A stretch of DNA of 64,000 nucleotides from Microbacterium sp. CGR2 (lineage in GTDB: Bacteria; Actinomycetota; Actinomycetes; Actinomycetales; Microbacteriaceae): assembly GCF_003626735.1 (NCBI RefSeq), contig NZ_RBHX01000001.1:806001-870000 (forward strand). Reading direction: 5' to 3'. Below, in pieces: positions 43,191 to 50,562 of this stretch (the stretch's first letter is position 1; each line of letters opens with the position of its first letter). The notes below the pieces were generated by a model. That model did no database searches and was not told the origin of the DNA. It saw nothing but the letters and a program-made list of their open reading frames with translations. Both the position numbers and the translations under genes were made by a program.

Positions 43191-43495
43191 GACTGGCCAG
43201 AGTCCTCCGAGGGTGTTCCCCCCAGTCTACGCGGGGGTTCAGGGCCGTCGAACCTGAGGTCGGGCAGGGCGTTCGTGAAGCCCGGCGGATCTCCCCAGAT
43301 CGCACGCCGGGCTTCACGATGCACGCGGCGAGGGGGGCATCACCGCGTCAGACTGTTCGTTCGCAGAGTCGGGCACCCTGCCCTTCGACGACGCAGCCAT
43401 CGGACCTGTTCACTCACCTGGTCCCCTGAGGTGCGCGAACTCAGTCGTATGCTCACTCTAAGGCGGTGTGTTTCACATACCGGAGGGGGCCTGTG
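43191..43495. other. Hairpin-rich gap of about 305 bp between divergent genes
   Basis: No ORF with good codon use. It contains several hairpins in a row: CCCCC/GGGGG (about 43211-43237), TCAGG/CCTGA (about 43239-43257) and the long stem at 43273-43319. No T-loop, tRNA anticodon arm or tmRNA sequence was found. A small RNA, or terminators of short antisense transcripts, are both possible. Confidence 0.5.
43273..43319. other. Long hairpin with CCCC loop, terminator or RNA element
   Basis: Arms TCGTGAAGCCCGGCG and CGCCGGGCTTCACGA (15 bp), extended by GATCT/AGATC after a 3-nt bulge, closed by a CCCC loop. No T-run follows on either strand. It lies between two divergent genes, where a terminator would not be expected. 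Confidence 0.6.
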
Positions 43496-44425
43496 ATGAG
43501 TTTCGACGACGATGCCGGCATGACGCAGACGCAGGCTTTCGCGACAGCGCTGCGCGACGCCATCAACTCCAAGCGGGTGACGCTGTCGTGGTTGCGCCGC
43601 CGCCTGGAGGAGCGCGGGAATCGCGTGTCGATGGCCACTCTGAGCTACTGGCGTTCCGGCGCCCGTCGTCCCGAGGGGGTGCAGTCACTCTCGGCAGTGG
43701 CGAGCATCGAAGAGATCGTCGGCCTCGATGACGGCGCGTTGACGACGCTGCTCCGCACGTCGAACCGAACGGGCCCGTTGGGCCCCAATCTGTTCCCCAT
43801 CGACGAACGGGAGATCGAGAGAGCAGTGCGAGACGCGTACGCGTCGCTCGACTCTCCGTACCCCGACACCACCCGAGAGGTGACCACTCATTCGGTGACC
43901 GACGTCGGGCGCGACGGCTCGGTGTCGTCCTCGATCACACGGTCGGTGCTCCAAGCCACCGTCGGAACGATCACCGCCACTCCTTTCCTCGAGATCTCGC
44001 CGGGTGTGCGCACCCCGGCTCCCACTTTGGAAGCAGTGTCGGGCGGGCGGATCGCCGCCCGATACTCGCACCCGGGTGGGCAGGTGCACGGCGTGCTCTT
44101 CGAACTCGAAGCGCCGTTGACCGCTCCGGCGACGGCGATGATCGAATGGTCGGCCCAATATCCGGCCGACTACCCGCCGACCCGGGACACCGGCCACGCG
44201 GTGTCCCGCCAGTGCAGGGAGCTGCTCATCTGGACGCGGTTCCATCCCGACGCACTGCCCGACTGGTGCGAGGAAAGAGTGGAGACGCCGTCCGGGATCA
44301 CGGTCACCCCGCTCTCGCTCAACGGGGGAACATCCGTCCATCGCCTCCACCGCGCTTTCGGTCCCGGTGCGGTTCAGGTGTTCTGGGGCTACGGTCCCCG
44401 CGACGGCGGAGATCAGCCCGGCTGA
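43496..44425 (+). CDS. Helix-turn-helix protein of unknown specificity
   Basis: Protein of 309 residues. The N-terminal part (residues about 8-60) looks like an XRE/BldD-type HTH: FATALRDAINSKRVTLSWLRRRL followed by VSMATLSYWRSGARRPEG. The remaining 230 residues are a beta-rich domain with WSAQYPADYPPTRDTGHAVSRQ, unfamiliar to me. GGAGGGGG lies 7 nt before the ATG. It overlaps the last bases of the convergent rhodanese gene by 13 bp at the 3' ends. Probably a transcription regulator; target unknown. Confidence 0.72.
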   Translation: MSFDDDAGMTQTQAFATALRDAINSKRVTLSWLRRRLEERGNRVSMATLSYWRSGARRPEGVQSLSAVASIEEIVGLDDGALTTLLRTSNRTGPLGPNLFPIDEREIERAVRDAYASLDSPYPDTTREVTTHSVTDVGRDGSVSSSITRSVLQATVGTITATPFLEISPGVRTPAPTLEAVSGGRIAARYSHPGGQVHGVLFELEAPLTAPATAMIEWSAQYPADYPPTRDTGHAVSRQCRELLIWTRFHPDALPDWCEERVETPSGITVTPLSLNGGTSVHRLHRAFGPGAVQVFWGYGPRDGGDQPG

Positions 44426-45249
44426 TCTCCGGTGGCGACCGGCCGGCCCGGGGTGTTCGACCACTGACTCCACGATCCCGGGAACACCTTCGCCTCGATG
44501 CCGATCTCGCTGAGGACCAGAGCGGTGTGCGCTGCGGTGACGCCCGATCCGCAGTAGGCGGCGACAGGGGCCGCGCCTGTCACACCCACCCCGGCGAAGT
44601 TCGCTCGCACGGTCTCAGGATCGAGCATCCGTCCCTCGGCATCGAGGTGGAGCATGGTCGGGAGGTTGCGCGCGCCAGGGATGTGACCTGCGAGCGGGTC
44701 GAGCGGCTCGGTCTCCCCGCGATATCGCTCCGGCGCGCGCACATCGAGCAGCACACCGGATGCCGGGAACGCGGCCACCTCATCGATGGAAAGGGCATCG
44801 CGACCGATCTCTTCCAGCACGACGTCTCCGCTGTCGGGGGACACGTCGTCCGTGGCGAGGGGGAGCCCGGCGGACTTCCAGGCGCGGATCCCGCCGGCGA
44901 GAACACGGACATCGACGCCGGCCTGGCGCAGCAGCCACCATGCCCGAGCGGCCGACACGCCCTTGGCATCGTCGTACGCGATGACGGTGTCGCCCGTACG
45001 CACGCCCCATCGACGAGCGGCGGCCTGGAGCGTCTGCGTCGAAGGCAGCGGATGGCGCCCTTCCACCGGTTCCCCGTGCGTGGAGAGCTCTGCGTCGAGC
45101 GGAACGAACACGGCACCGGGGATGTGCCCGGCGAGGTAGTCGTCGCGGCCGTCCGGACGGTCCAGCCGCCATCGCACGTCGATCACCCGCACGGGAGCGC
45201 CCTGGGAGAGAAGATCGTTCAGGTCGGTTGCGGTCACGAAGCTGCTCAT
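44413..45249 (-). CDS. Two-domain rhodanese-type sulfurtransferase
   Basis: Thiosulfate- or 3-mercaptopyruvate-sulfurtransferase of 278 residues. Two rhodanese domains; the active cysteine is in the second, AAYCGSGVTAAHTAL. CGSGVTA matches the 3-mercaptopyruvate type (CGSGxTA) rather than CRKGxT. The first domain has DVRWRLDRPDGRDDYLAGHIPGA. TAGCCT lies 6 nt before the ATG, so the message is leaderless. Convergent with the HTH gene. Confidence 0.92.
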   Translation of the reverse strand: MSSFVTATDLNDLLSQGAPVRVIDVRWRLDRPDGRDDYLAGHIPGAVFVPLDAELSTHGEPVEGRHPLPSTQTLQAAARRWGVRTGDTVIAYDDAKGVSAARAWWLLRQAGVDVRVLAGGIRAWKSAGLPLATDDVSPDSGDVVLEEIGRDALSIDEVAAFPASGVLLDVRAPERYRGETEPLDPLAGHIPGARNLPTMLHLDAEGRMLDPETVRANFAGVGVTGAAPVAAYCGSGVTAAHTALVLSEIGIEAKVFPGSWSQWSNTPGRPVATGDQPG

Positions 45250-45255
45250 CCGGTC

Positions 45256-45261
45256 AGGCTA
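45256..45261 (-). promoter_or_regulatory. -10 element, leaderless promoter of sulfurtransferase
   Basis: TAGCCT on the minus strand, 6 nt before ATG at 45249. Confidence 0.48.
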
Positions 45262-45329
45262 TCGAGGCCGCCGACAGATTCCGGACGACATCGAGGGAAT
45301 AGCGCTCCGGCGAGCGTGTTGCACCGGTC

Positions 45330-45989
45330 ATGATTGAAATTTCAACCGTCGCACCGAGCGCCACGGAACGGACCCGCGTTCGGGTGCCGCTGCGTTTCGC
45401 GGACGGGTTCGCGGCGACCGCGGACGTCATCACATTCGAGGGCCTCGTCGATGGCCGAGAGCATCTGCTGCTGGCTCTGGGCGACTGGTCGGCGGCACTG
45501 GAACGCGCGCAGGACGGCGGCGAGGCGCCGCTGGTGCGCCCGCACAGCGAATGCCTCACCGGCGATGTCTTCGGTTCCGAGCGCTGCGACTGCGGGCCTC
45601 AACTCCGCGAGGCGGTGGAGCGTATCGCCGACGAGGGCGGCTTCCTGCTGTACCTGCGTCAGGAAGGTCGCGGCATCGGCCTCTACGCCAAGCTCGACGC
45701 TTACGCCCTGCAGGACTCCGGACTCGACACCTATGAAGCCAACGTCGCTCTGGGCCATGGCGAGGACGAGCGCGACTACACGGTGGCGGCGCAGATGCTT
45801 CGGTCCGTCGGCGTGGACGGGATCCGCCTGCTCAGCAACAACCCCGACAAGGCGAGGCAGCTCGAAAGCCTCGGCATCCGCGTGACGGATCGTGTGCCCA
45901 CGGGAGTGCACCTGTCGGACGCGAACTCGCGCTACCTGGAGGCCAAGCGCGATCACACCGCGCACACCCTCGACCTGTCCGCGGCGTGA
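45330..45989 (+). CDS. ribA: GTP cyclohydrolase II (stand-alone)
   Basis: Riboflavin-pathway enzyme of 219 residues that opens GTP. Zinc cysteines lie in SECLTGDVFGSERCDCG, the catalytic loop is YLRQEGRGIGLYAKLDAY, and LLSNNPDKARQLESLGI plus VPTGVHLSDANSRYL follow. There is no DHBP synthase domain, unlike the fused RibBA of most actinobacteria. The start MIEISTV coincides with a perfect 12-bp palindrome, and no ribosome site is seen. A MarR gene overlaps the 3' end by 4 bp, suggesting specialised, inducible use of GTP cyclohydrolase rather than housekeeping riboflavin synthesis. Confidence 0.93.
   Translation: MIEISTVAPSATERTRVRVPLRFADGFAATADVITFEGLVDGREHLLLALGDWSAALERAQDGGEAPLVRPHSECLTGDVFGSERCDCGPQLREAVERIADEGGFLLYLRQEGRGIGLYAKLDAYALQDSGLDTYEANVALGHGEDERDYTVAAQMLRSVGVDGIRLLSNNPDKARQLESLGIRVTDRVPTGVHLSDANSRYLEAKRDHTAHTLDLSAA
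45334..45345. promoter_or_regulatory. MarR-type operator over the ribA start
   Basis: Perfect palindrome TTGAAATTTCAA lying within codons 2-6 of ribA. TTGA-N4-TCAA sites are usual for MarR/OhrR regulators, and the next gene in the operon is a MarR protein, so autoregulation is likely. Confidence 0.6.
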
Positions 45990-46447
45990 TGAGCGATCGG
46001 CGACTCGACGACGCGGAGATGGCGACCTGGCTGCCGGCGATCCGCTTCGTCCAGCTGCTCCCCCAGGTGCTCGACCGCGCGCTCAAGGCGGAGATCGGAC
46101 TGAAGCACGCGCACTACGCGATCCTCGTCACGCTCGCCGGCGGTGGTGATGGCGCGGTCACGATGACCGAACTCGCCCGCATCGCCGGGCTCAGCCGCTC
46201 CCGCCTCAGCCACGCTCTTGACTCACTCGAGGCGCACGGCTGGGTCGAGCGGGTCACCTGCGGCAATGACAAGCGGACGCTTTCGGCGACACTGACGGAC
46301 GCCGGACGCGAGCTCCTGCGCTCGGCCGCTCCGGTTCACGTCGCGCAGATCCGCGAACTGGTGCTCGATCCGCTCACCGACGAGGAGCGCAGCCAGCTCG
46401 CCGCCATCCTGTCGAAGCTCCTCCCCGGCATCACGGCCGCCCTGTAG
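45986..46447 (+). CDS. MarR-family transcriptional regulator
   Basis: Winged-helix repressor of 153 residues. The core is VTMTELARIAGLSRSRLSHALDSLEAHGWVER, followed by the wing DKRTLSATLTDAGREL. No cysteine suited for oxidant sensing except one in the wing (VTCGNDKR); ligand unknown. Overlaps ribA by 4 bp (ATGA). It probably binds the TTGAAATTTCAA palindrome at the ribA start. Confidence 0.92.
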   Translation: MMSDRRLDDAEMATWLPAIRFVQLLPQVLDRALKAEIGLKHAHYAILVTLAGGGDGAVTMTELARIAGLSRSRLSHALDSLEAHGWVERVTCGNDKRTLSATLTDAGRELLRSAAPVHVAQIRELVLDPLTDEERSQLAAILSKLLPGITAAL

Positions 46448-46491
46448 CGCCACGGACGCCCGAACGGGCGCCCCTCTCGACGACACCACAG

Positions 46492-46512
46492 GGTTCTGCT
46501 CTGAGCAGAACC
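46492..46512. promoter_or_regulatory. Palindromic operator upstream of the PopR-like gene
   Basis: GGTTCTGCTCTGAGCAGAACC, a 21-bp palindrome perfect except for the central base. Its centre is 48 bp before the start codon of a leaderless gene, a position typical for an activator. A degenerate copy lies before the clpP operon at 48238-48252. Confidence 0.65.
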
Positions 46513-46538
46513 ACTCGAAGCCGTCGGATGCCGCGGCT

Positions 46539-46544
46539 TATCTT
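46539..46544 (+). promoter_or_regulatory. -10 element, leaderless promoter of PopR-like gene
   Basis: TATCTT followed by 5 nt and the ATG at 46550. Confidence 0.45.
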
Positions 46545-46549
46545 GAGGC

Positions 46550-46903
46550 ATGGCCGATATCGTCTCGCTCCCCCGCGCACCCCGAGTCCGCCGCCCGCAG
46601 CCGAGCGAGCCCGAGCCGCTGTGGCGTCAGTTGCTGGGTGAACAGCTGCGACGACGACGACACGAGCGGGAGGAGACCCTCACCGAGACGGCGGACAAGG
46701 CGGGAGTCTCGCCCCAGTACCTCTCCGAGGTGGAACGCGGGCTGAAAGAGCCGTCGAGCGAGATGATCGCGGCGATCAGCGGCGCACTCGAGACTTCGCT
46801 GATCGAACTCACGAGTGCCGTGGCCGACGAGCTCCGTTCCACCGTGGTCCCGGCATCCGCCGCGGTCTCGGCTGGGCGTGCTGCCTTCATGCTCGCCGCC
46901 TGA
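46550..46903 (+). CDS. PopR/ClgR-type XRE regulator of clpP genes
   Basis: DNA-binding protein of 117 residues with an XRE HTH: LRRRRHEREETLTETADKAG, then VSPQYLSEVERGLKEPSSEM, which closely resembles ClgR and PopR. The protein ends in RAAFMLAA. In Streptomyces PopR the two terminal alanines are the signal for ClpP-dependent degradation, giving feedback (established for PopR; inferred here). The clpP-like operon lies on the opposite strand just downstream and carries a similar palindrome, so this gene is its likely activator. Confidence 0.83.
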   Translation: MADIVSLPRAPRVRRPQPSEPEPLWRQLLGEQLRRRRHEREETLTETADKAGVSPQYLSEVERGLKEPSSEMIAAISGALETSLIELTSAVADELRSTVVPASAAVSAGRAAFMLAA

Positions 46904-46974
46904 ACGGGCTCCCGCGTCAGCGGCGCTGCCGCGGAAGGATGGCGCTGTCGGCATCCGTGGGCGGCAGCACCCGC

Positions 46975-47571
46975 TCAGCCGGCGGAACGCTCCCCCAGCA
47001 CCGTATCGACCAGCCCGTATGCCAGGGCGGCCGGTGCGGTGAAGACCCGATCCCGGTCGGTGTCGACGCGCAGCTCCTCGAGCGTGCGACCGCTGTGTCT
47101 GGCCAGGATCGCCTCCATGTCGGCACGCACACGCACGACCTCGTCGGCCGCGAGGATGAGGTCGGGGATGGCCCCACGCGATTGCCCGGCAGGTTGATGC
47201 AGCACGATCCGCGCGTGCGCCAGAGCTGACCGCTCGCCGGCAGCTCCCGCCGCGACGAGTAGCGCTGCGGGGCCGATCGCCTGGCCGACGCAGGTCGTCG
47301 CGATGCGCGGACGGATGTGCTGCATCGTGTCGTAGATCGCCAGCGCCGCACCGGGATCGCCGCCCTCGCTGTTGATGTAGAACTGAACACCGCTCTCCGG
47401 GCTGTCGGCGTCAAGGTGCAGCAGTTGCGCGATGAGCGCGTTGGCGACACCCGCATCGATCCCCGTGCCCAGATAGATGACGCGCTCGGCGAGCAGGTGC
47501 GAGTAGACGTCCATGATGCGTTCGCCACGCGGATGCTGCGCGATGACGTTGGGGATCGAGTAAGTGCTCAT
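46975..47571 (-). CDS. ClpP-like subunit lacking the catalytic serine (ClpR-like)
   Basis: ClpP-fold protein of 198 residues. The fold, oligomer handle and His/Asp are kept: FYINSEGGDPGAALAIYDTMQ, VLHQPAGQ (His125), VDTDRDRVFTAPAALAYGLVD (Asp174). But the nucleophile site, GQAASMGA in ordinary ClpP, reads GQAIGPAA, so serine is replaced by Gly100. It should be proteolytically dead but able to form mixed rings with the adjacent active ClpP, as ClpR does in cyanobacteria and plastids. Its start overlaps the other ClpP gene by 4 bp. Confidence 0.9.
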   Translation of the reverse strand: MSTYSIPNVIAQHPRGERIMDVYSHLLAERVIYLGTGIDAGVANALIAQLLHLDADSPESGVQFYINSEGGDPGAALAIYDTMQHIRPRIATTCVGQAIGPAALLVAAGAAGERSALAHARIVLHQPAGQSRGAIPDLILAADEVVRVRADMEAILARHSGRTLEELRVDTDRDRVFTAPAALAYGLVDTVLGERSAG

Positions 47572-48182
47572 GCTCCCGCCCCCAGTCCGACGCGTGCGCG
47601 GCGCCGCGGCATGATCTCGGCCAGCGACTCGACGATCTCGTCGATGAAGCCGTACTCGAGCGCCTCCGCCGCCGTGTACCAGCGGTCGTGCAGCGAGTCG
47701 TCGAAGATGCGCCCGACTGGCTGGCCGGTGTCCTCGGCGATGAGGCCGAGGACGGTGTCACGCATGTGGCGGAGGTCGTCGGCCTGGGTCTCGATCTCGC
47801 CCGCCGAGCCGCCGATGCCGGCGGATCCCTGATGCATGAGGATGCGTGCGTGCGGCAGAGCACGGCGTTTCCCCGGGGTTCCGGCGGAGAGGAGGAACTG
47901 ACCTGCACTGCAGGCGAGGCCGAGCGCCAGGGTGGATACGTCGTTCGGCACCAGTTTCATGATGTCGCGGATCGCGAGCATCGACGGCACCGAGCCGCCG
48001 GGCGAGTGGATCCACAGGGCGACATCGGCGGCCGGATCCTCCGCCGAGAGGGCGAGCAGCTGTGTCATCAGCAGCGTGCCGTTGTCGTCGTCGAGGGCGC
48101 CGTCGAGTACGAGGACGCGGTCATGGAACAGCGCCCGACGGGCCTCGGGACCGAAGTGCGGGATGGGGTTGTCTTCGCTCAT
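47568..48182 (-). CDS. clpP: ClpP-like protease subunit with intact triad
   Basis: Serine protease subunit of 204 residues. Motifs: WIHSPGGSVPSMLAIRDIM, LALGLACSAGQFLLSAG (Ser92), RILMHQGSAG (His117) and DSLHDRWYTAAEALEYGFID (Asp166). The nucleophile context ACSAG differs from the canonical AASMG, and the N-terminal FHDRVLVLDG replaces the usual RIIFLG. First gene of the two-gene operon, and most like the ClpP3/ClpP4 class of Streptomyces in arrangement. The main ClpP1P2 pair is not in this window. Confidence 0.92.
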   Translation of the reverse strand: MSEDNPIPHFGPEARRALFHDRVLVLDGALDDDNGTLLMTQLLALSAEDPAADVALWIHSPGGSVPSMLAIRDIMKLVPNDVSTLALGLACSAGQFLLSAGTPGKRRALPHARILMHQGSAGIGGSAGEIETQADDLRHMRDTVLGLIAEDTGQPVGRIFDDSLHDRWYTAAEALEYGFIDEIVESLAEIMPRRRARVGLGAGA

Positions 48183-48237
48183 GTCCCCAGCATCCGCTCG
48201 TCAGGGGCGGTGCGCGCCGGTATCTGCCCCCAGCGGA

Positions 48238-48252
48238 TCAGCCCTGAGCAGA
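48238..48252. promoter_or_regulatory. Degenerate palindrome upstream of clpP operon
   Basis: TCTGCTCAGGGCTGA (minus strand) matches the core TCTGCTC-N-GAGCAGA of the palindrome at 46492-46512 with two mismatches in one arm. It is 56 bp before the clpP ATG. Likely site for the PopR-like protein. Confidence 0.5.
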
Positions 48253-48260
48253 GCTGCGCC

Positions 48261-48659
48261 TCACGCCCTGGCTCCGGTCGCACTTTCGGCCGGGCGAAGG
48301 ACAGGTCTGGCGGCAGAAGTCGCGACCGGAGCGCTGATCTTCGTAGCGGCCGAGGCACGCTCGGGCGAACGTCCGGCATTCGCCAGCACCACTCCCCGGA
48401 CCACGCAGCCCACCACGAGCATGGCGACCAGAGCGAGGCAGGCGGCGAGCACGGGCACCCACTGGTTGGCGAAGGAAGCCGTGAAGCTCATGAGTGCGAA
48501 CACGATCCACAGCCCCACGGCTCCTCCGCTGAGCCCTCCGGCGCCGCGGATGATCGCGATCCCCGCCACGACGGCGCAGACGGCTGCCAATCCGGCGCCG
48601 ATGTACCCGATCGGCACCAACACCTCGGCAAGTTCATTGGCCAATCTGAAGCTCGTCAT
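48261..48659 (-). CDS. Small membrane protein of unknown function
   Basis: Protein of 132 residues with three predicted helices (IGYIGAGLAAVCAVVAGIAI, LWIVFALMSFTASFANQW, LAACLALVAMLVVGCVV) and an Ala/Ser-rich tail. The ATG at 48659 is preceded by GAGGGGGG. It lies upstream of clpP on the same strand, and its 3' end abuts the presumed operator. I do not recognise the family. Confidence 0.7.
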   Translation of the reverse strand: MTSFRLANELAEVLVPIGYIGAGLAAVCAVVAGIAIIRGAGGLSGGAVGLWIVFALMSFTASFANQWVPVLAACLALVAMLVVGCVVRGVVLANAGRSPERASAATKISAPVATSAARPVLRPAESATGARA

Positions 48660-48786
48660 GGTCCCCCCTCTTCCACGGATCTCCCGCACCTTCCACACTA
48701 GGAAGGCATCGCCCGCAGCCCATCCGCCCCTGGTCCGATCCGCGTCATCCTTCAGAGGGATCTTTCGCCCGCTCCGGTCTACGCGC

Positions 48787-50268
48787 CTACCGGCGCCGGG
48801 TCAGGGAGAGGCGGCGCAAGCGCGACGCGCGGACCGTCGGGATCGGTCGCGTGATCACAGCGTCGACGACCATGGAGCCGTCAGTCGGGCCGACGATGGC
48901 CATGGTGGAGGTCGCAGTGGCCTCGGCGGGATCGACGAGCTGGCGTCCGAGCTCACGGTGAGCGCGGACATACGCGGGCACCAGCAACACGATGGCCCCG
49001 ACCCACGCGAGCGGATTGCTGAGCGCGACGCCGTCGAAGCCGATCATGGCTCCGAGCACGACGGCGGCCCCCACGCGCATCACGAGCTCGACGACGCCGG
49101 TCAGGGTGGGGATGAACGTGTGGCCGAGTCCTTGGAGGGCGCCGCGCAGCACGAAGAGCATTCCGAGCGCCCAGTAGCCGAATCCGTTGATGATGAGCAT
49201 CCGATGCGCGAGCTCGACGACCTCGTCCGACCCCTCCCCCACGAACAGACGCACCATCGGGGTGCCGAACGCGATCAGGAGTCCTCCGAGCACGACACCC
49301 GCGATGACCGACATCCAGACGGCCTCCACGACTCCACGACGGATGCGGTCGGGTCGACGACCGCCATGGTTCTGCGCCGCGTACATCGACACCGCGAGGC
49401 CCAGCGACGAAAGCAGTGCGACGGCGAGGCTGTCGACGCGCGCCCCGGTCGTGTATGCGGCGACGGCGTCGGCGCCGAGAGTGTTGAGCGCGACCTGGAC
49501 CGTGAGCGTGCCGATGGCGATGATCGACGCCTGAAAGCCCATCGGGAGCCCGAGTCGCAGATGCTCGGCGATGTCGGCGCGGCTGATCCGCCAGTCGGCG
49601 CGACGCAGGTGCAGCATGGGGAGGCGGCGGCGAACGAACTCGAGGCACAGTGCCACCGAGACCGCCTGGGCCACGACGGTCGCGAGCGCGGCGCCGCCGA
49701 CACCCCAGGCGAGCGGTCCGACCATGAGGATGACCAGGCCGACGTTGAGCGCGCAGGACACAGTGAGGAACACCAGCGGCGTTTTGGAGTCGCCGATCGC
49801 GCGGATGATCGCCGAGAGGTAGTTGAAGAACATCGTGGCGCCGGCGCCGAGGAAGCTGATCTGGGTGAAGACGGTGGCCTCGGCCATCAGCTCAGACGGC
49901 GTCCGCAGCAACTCGAGGATGGGTGCCGCGATGAGCGGTGCCACGACTGTCAGGATCACGCTGGTGATGCCGGTGAGGAGCACCCCGGTCGCGACCGACC
50001 GTCGCACTGCGGCGTCGTCCCGTCCGCCGAAGGCCTGCGCGATCGGGATGGCGAATCCGCTGGTCAGACCCCAGGCGAAGCCGAGCAGCAGGAACAGCAG
50101 GCTTCCGGTCGCACCGACAGCCGCGAGCGACTCGACGCCGAGGTGTCTGCCGACGACGATCGTGTCGACGAACTGATACAGCTGCTGGACGACGTTGCCG
50201 ATGAGCAGCGGGATCGAGAAGGAGAGGATGACGCGCCACGGACGACCCGTGGTGAGGGAGGTGGCCAT
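48787..50268 (-). CDS. MATE-family multidrug exporter
   Basis: Na+- or H+-coupled exporter of 493 residues with about 12 helices. SIPLLIGNVVQQLYQFVDTIVVGRHLG is the family's first-helix signature (cited in part), followed by LAWGVGGAALATVVAQ and PMGFQASIIAIGTLTVQVALN in the second half. The C-terminal tail of about 60 residues is basic and soluble. Start at MATSLTTGRPW; no clear ribosome site. Resistance to cationic drugs is the usual role, unproved here. Confidence 0.9.
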   Translation of the reverse strand: MATSLTTGRPWRVILSFSIPLLIGNVVQQLYQFVDTIVVGRHLGVESLAAVGATGSLLFLLLGFAWGLTSGFAIPIAQAFGGRDDAAVRRSVATGVLLTGITSVILTVVAPLIAAPILELLRTPSELMAEATVFTQISFLGAGATMFFNYLSAIIRAIGDSKTPLVFLTVSCALNVGLVILMVGPLAWGVGGAALATVVAQAVSVALCLEFVRRRLPMLHLRRADWRISRADIAEHLRLGLPMGFQASIIAIGTLTVQVALNTLGADAVAAYTTGARVDSLAVALLSSLGLAVSMYAAQNHGGRRPDRIRRGVVEAVWMSVIAGVVLGGLLIAFGTPMVRLFVGEGSDEVVELAHRMLIINGFGYWALGMLFVLRGALQGLGHTFIPTLTGVVELVMRVGAAVVLGAMIGFDGVALSNPLAWVGAIVLLVPAYVRAHRELGRQLVDPAEATATSTMAIVGPTDGSMVVDAVITRPIPTVRASRLRRLSLTRRR

Positions 50269-50378
50269 GAGAAAGGGGCTCGCAGAACTGGGGAATGAAT
50301 CGGGGGAGGCCACCAGCTTATCGAATCGATTCGGTGAGCGGAATGGCGGGTTTCGGGCGCCTCCGATATGCCAGTATC

Positions 50379-50391
50379 TTCGAGACTCGAA
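50379..50391. promoter_or_regulatory. Operator-like palindrome 1 upstream of sugar importer
   Basis: TTCGAGACTCGAA, a perfect odd palindrome, with another TTCGAA 3 nt further on. Confidence 0.45.
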
Positions 50392-50453
50392 CATTCGAAC
50401 CCCAATACTTGCGGTTTTCTCCGACTGTCACGAAGTGATCACGAACTATTGAC

Positions 50454-50466
50454 TTCGGATCTCGAA
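50454..50466. promoter_or_regulatory. Operator-like palindrome 2, over a -35 element
   Basis: TTCGGATCTCGAA, a degenerate copy of the palindrome at 50379, 75 bp away. It overlaps TTGACT (50449-50454), a good -35 hexamer; the -10 GAAAGT 18 nt later is weak. Possible site of the downstream ROK regulator. Confidence 0.45.
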
Positions 50467-50562
50467 CTCAAGGAAAGTGTCTCCGAGCGGATCGGATGGA
50501 CTCGTCCGGATTTCGCTCTGGCGTCAACAGCGACGCTGCCGTTCACAGCGAAGGAGCTCGGA

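Noticed and set aside
46458..46470. Terminator after marR (CGCCC/GGGCG)
   Set aside because: Only a 5-bp stem; too weak to call.
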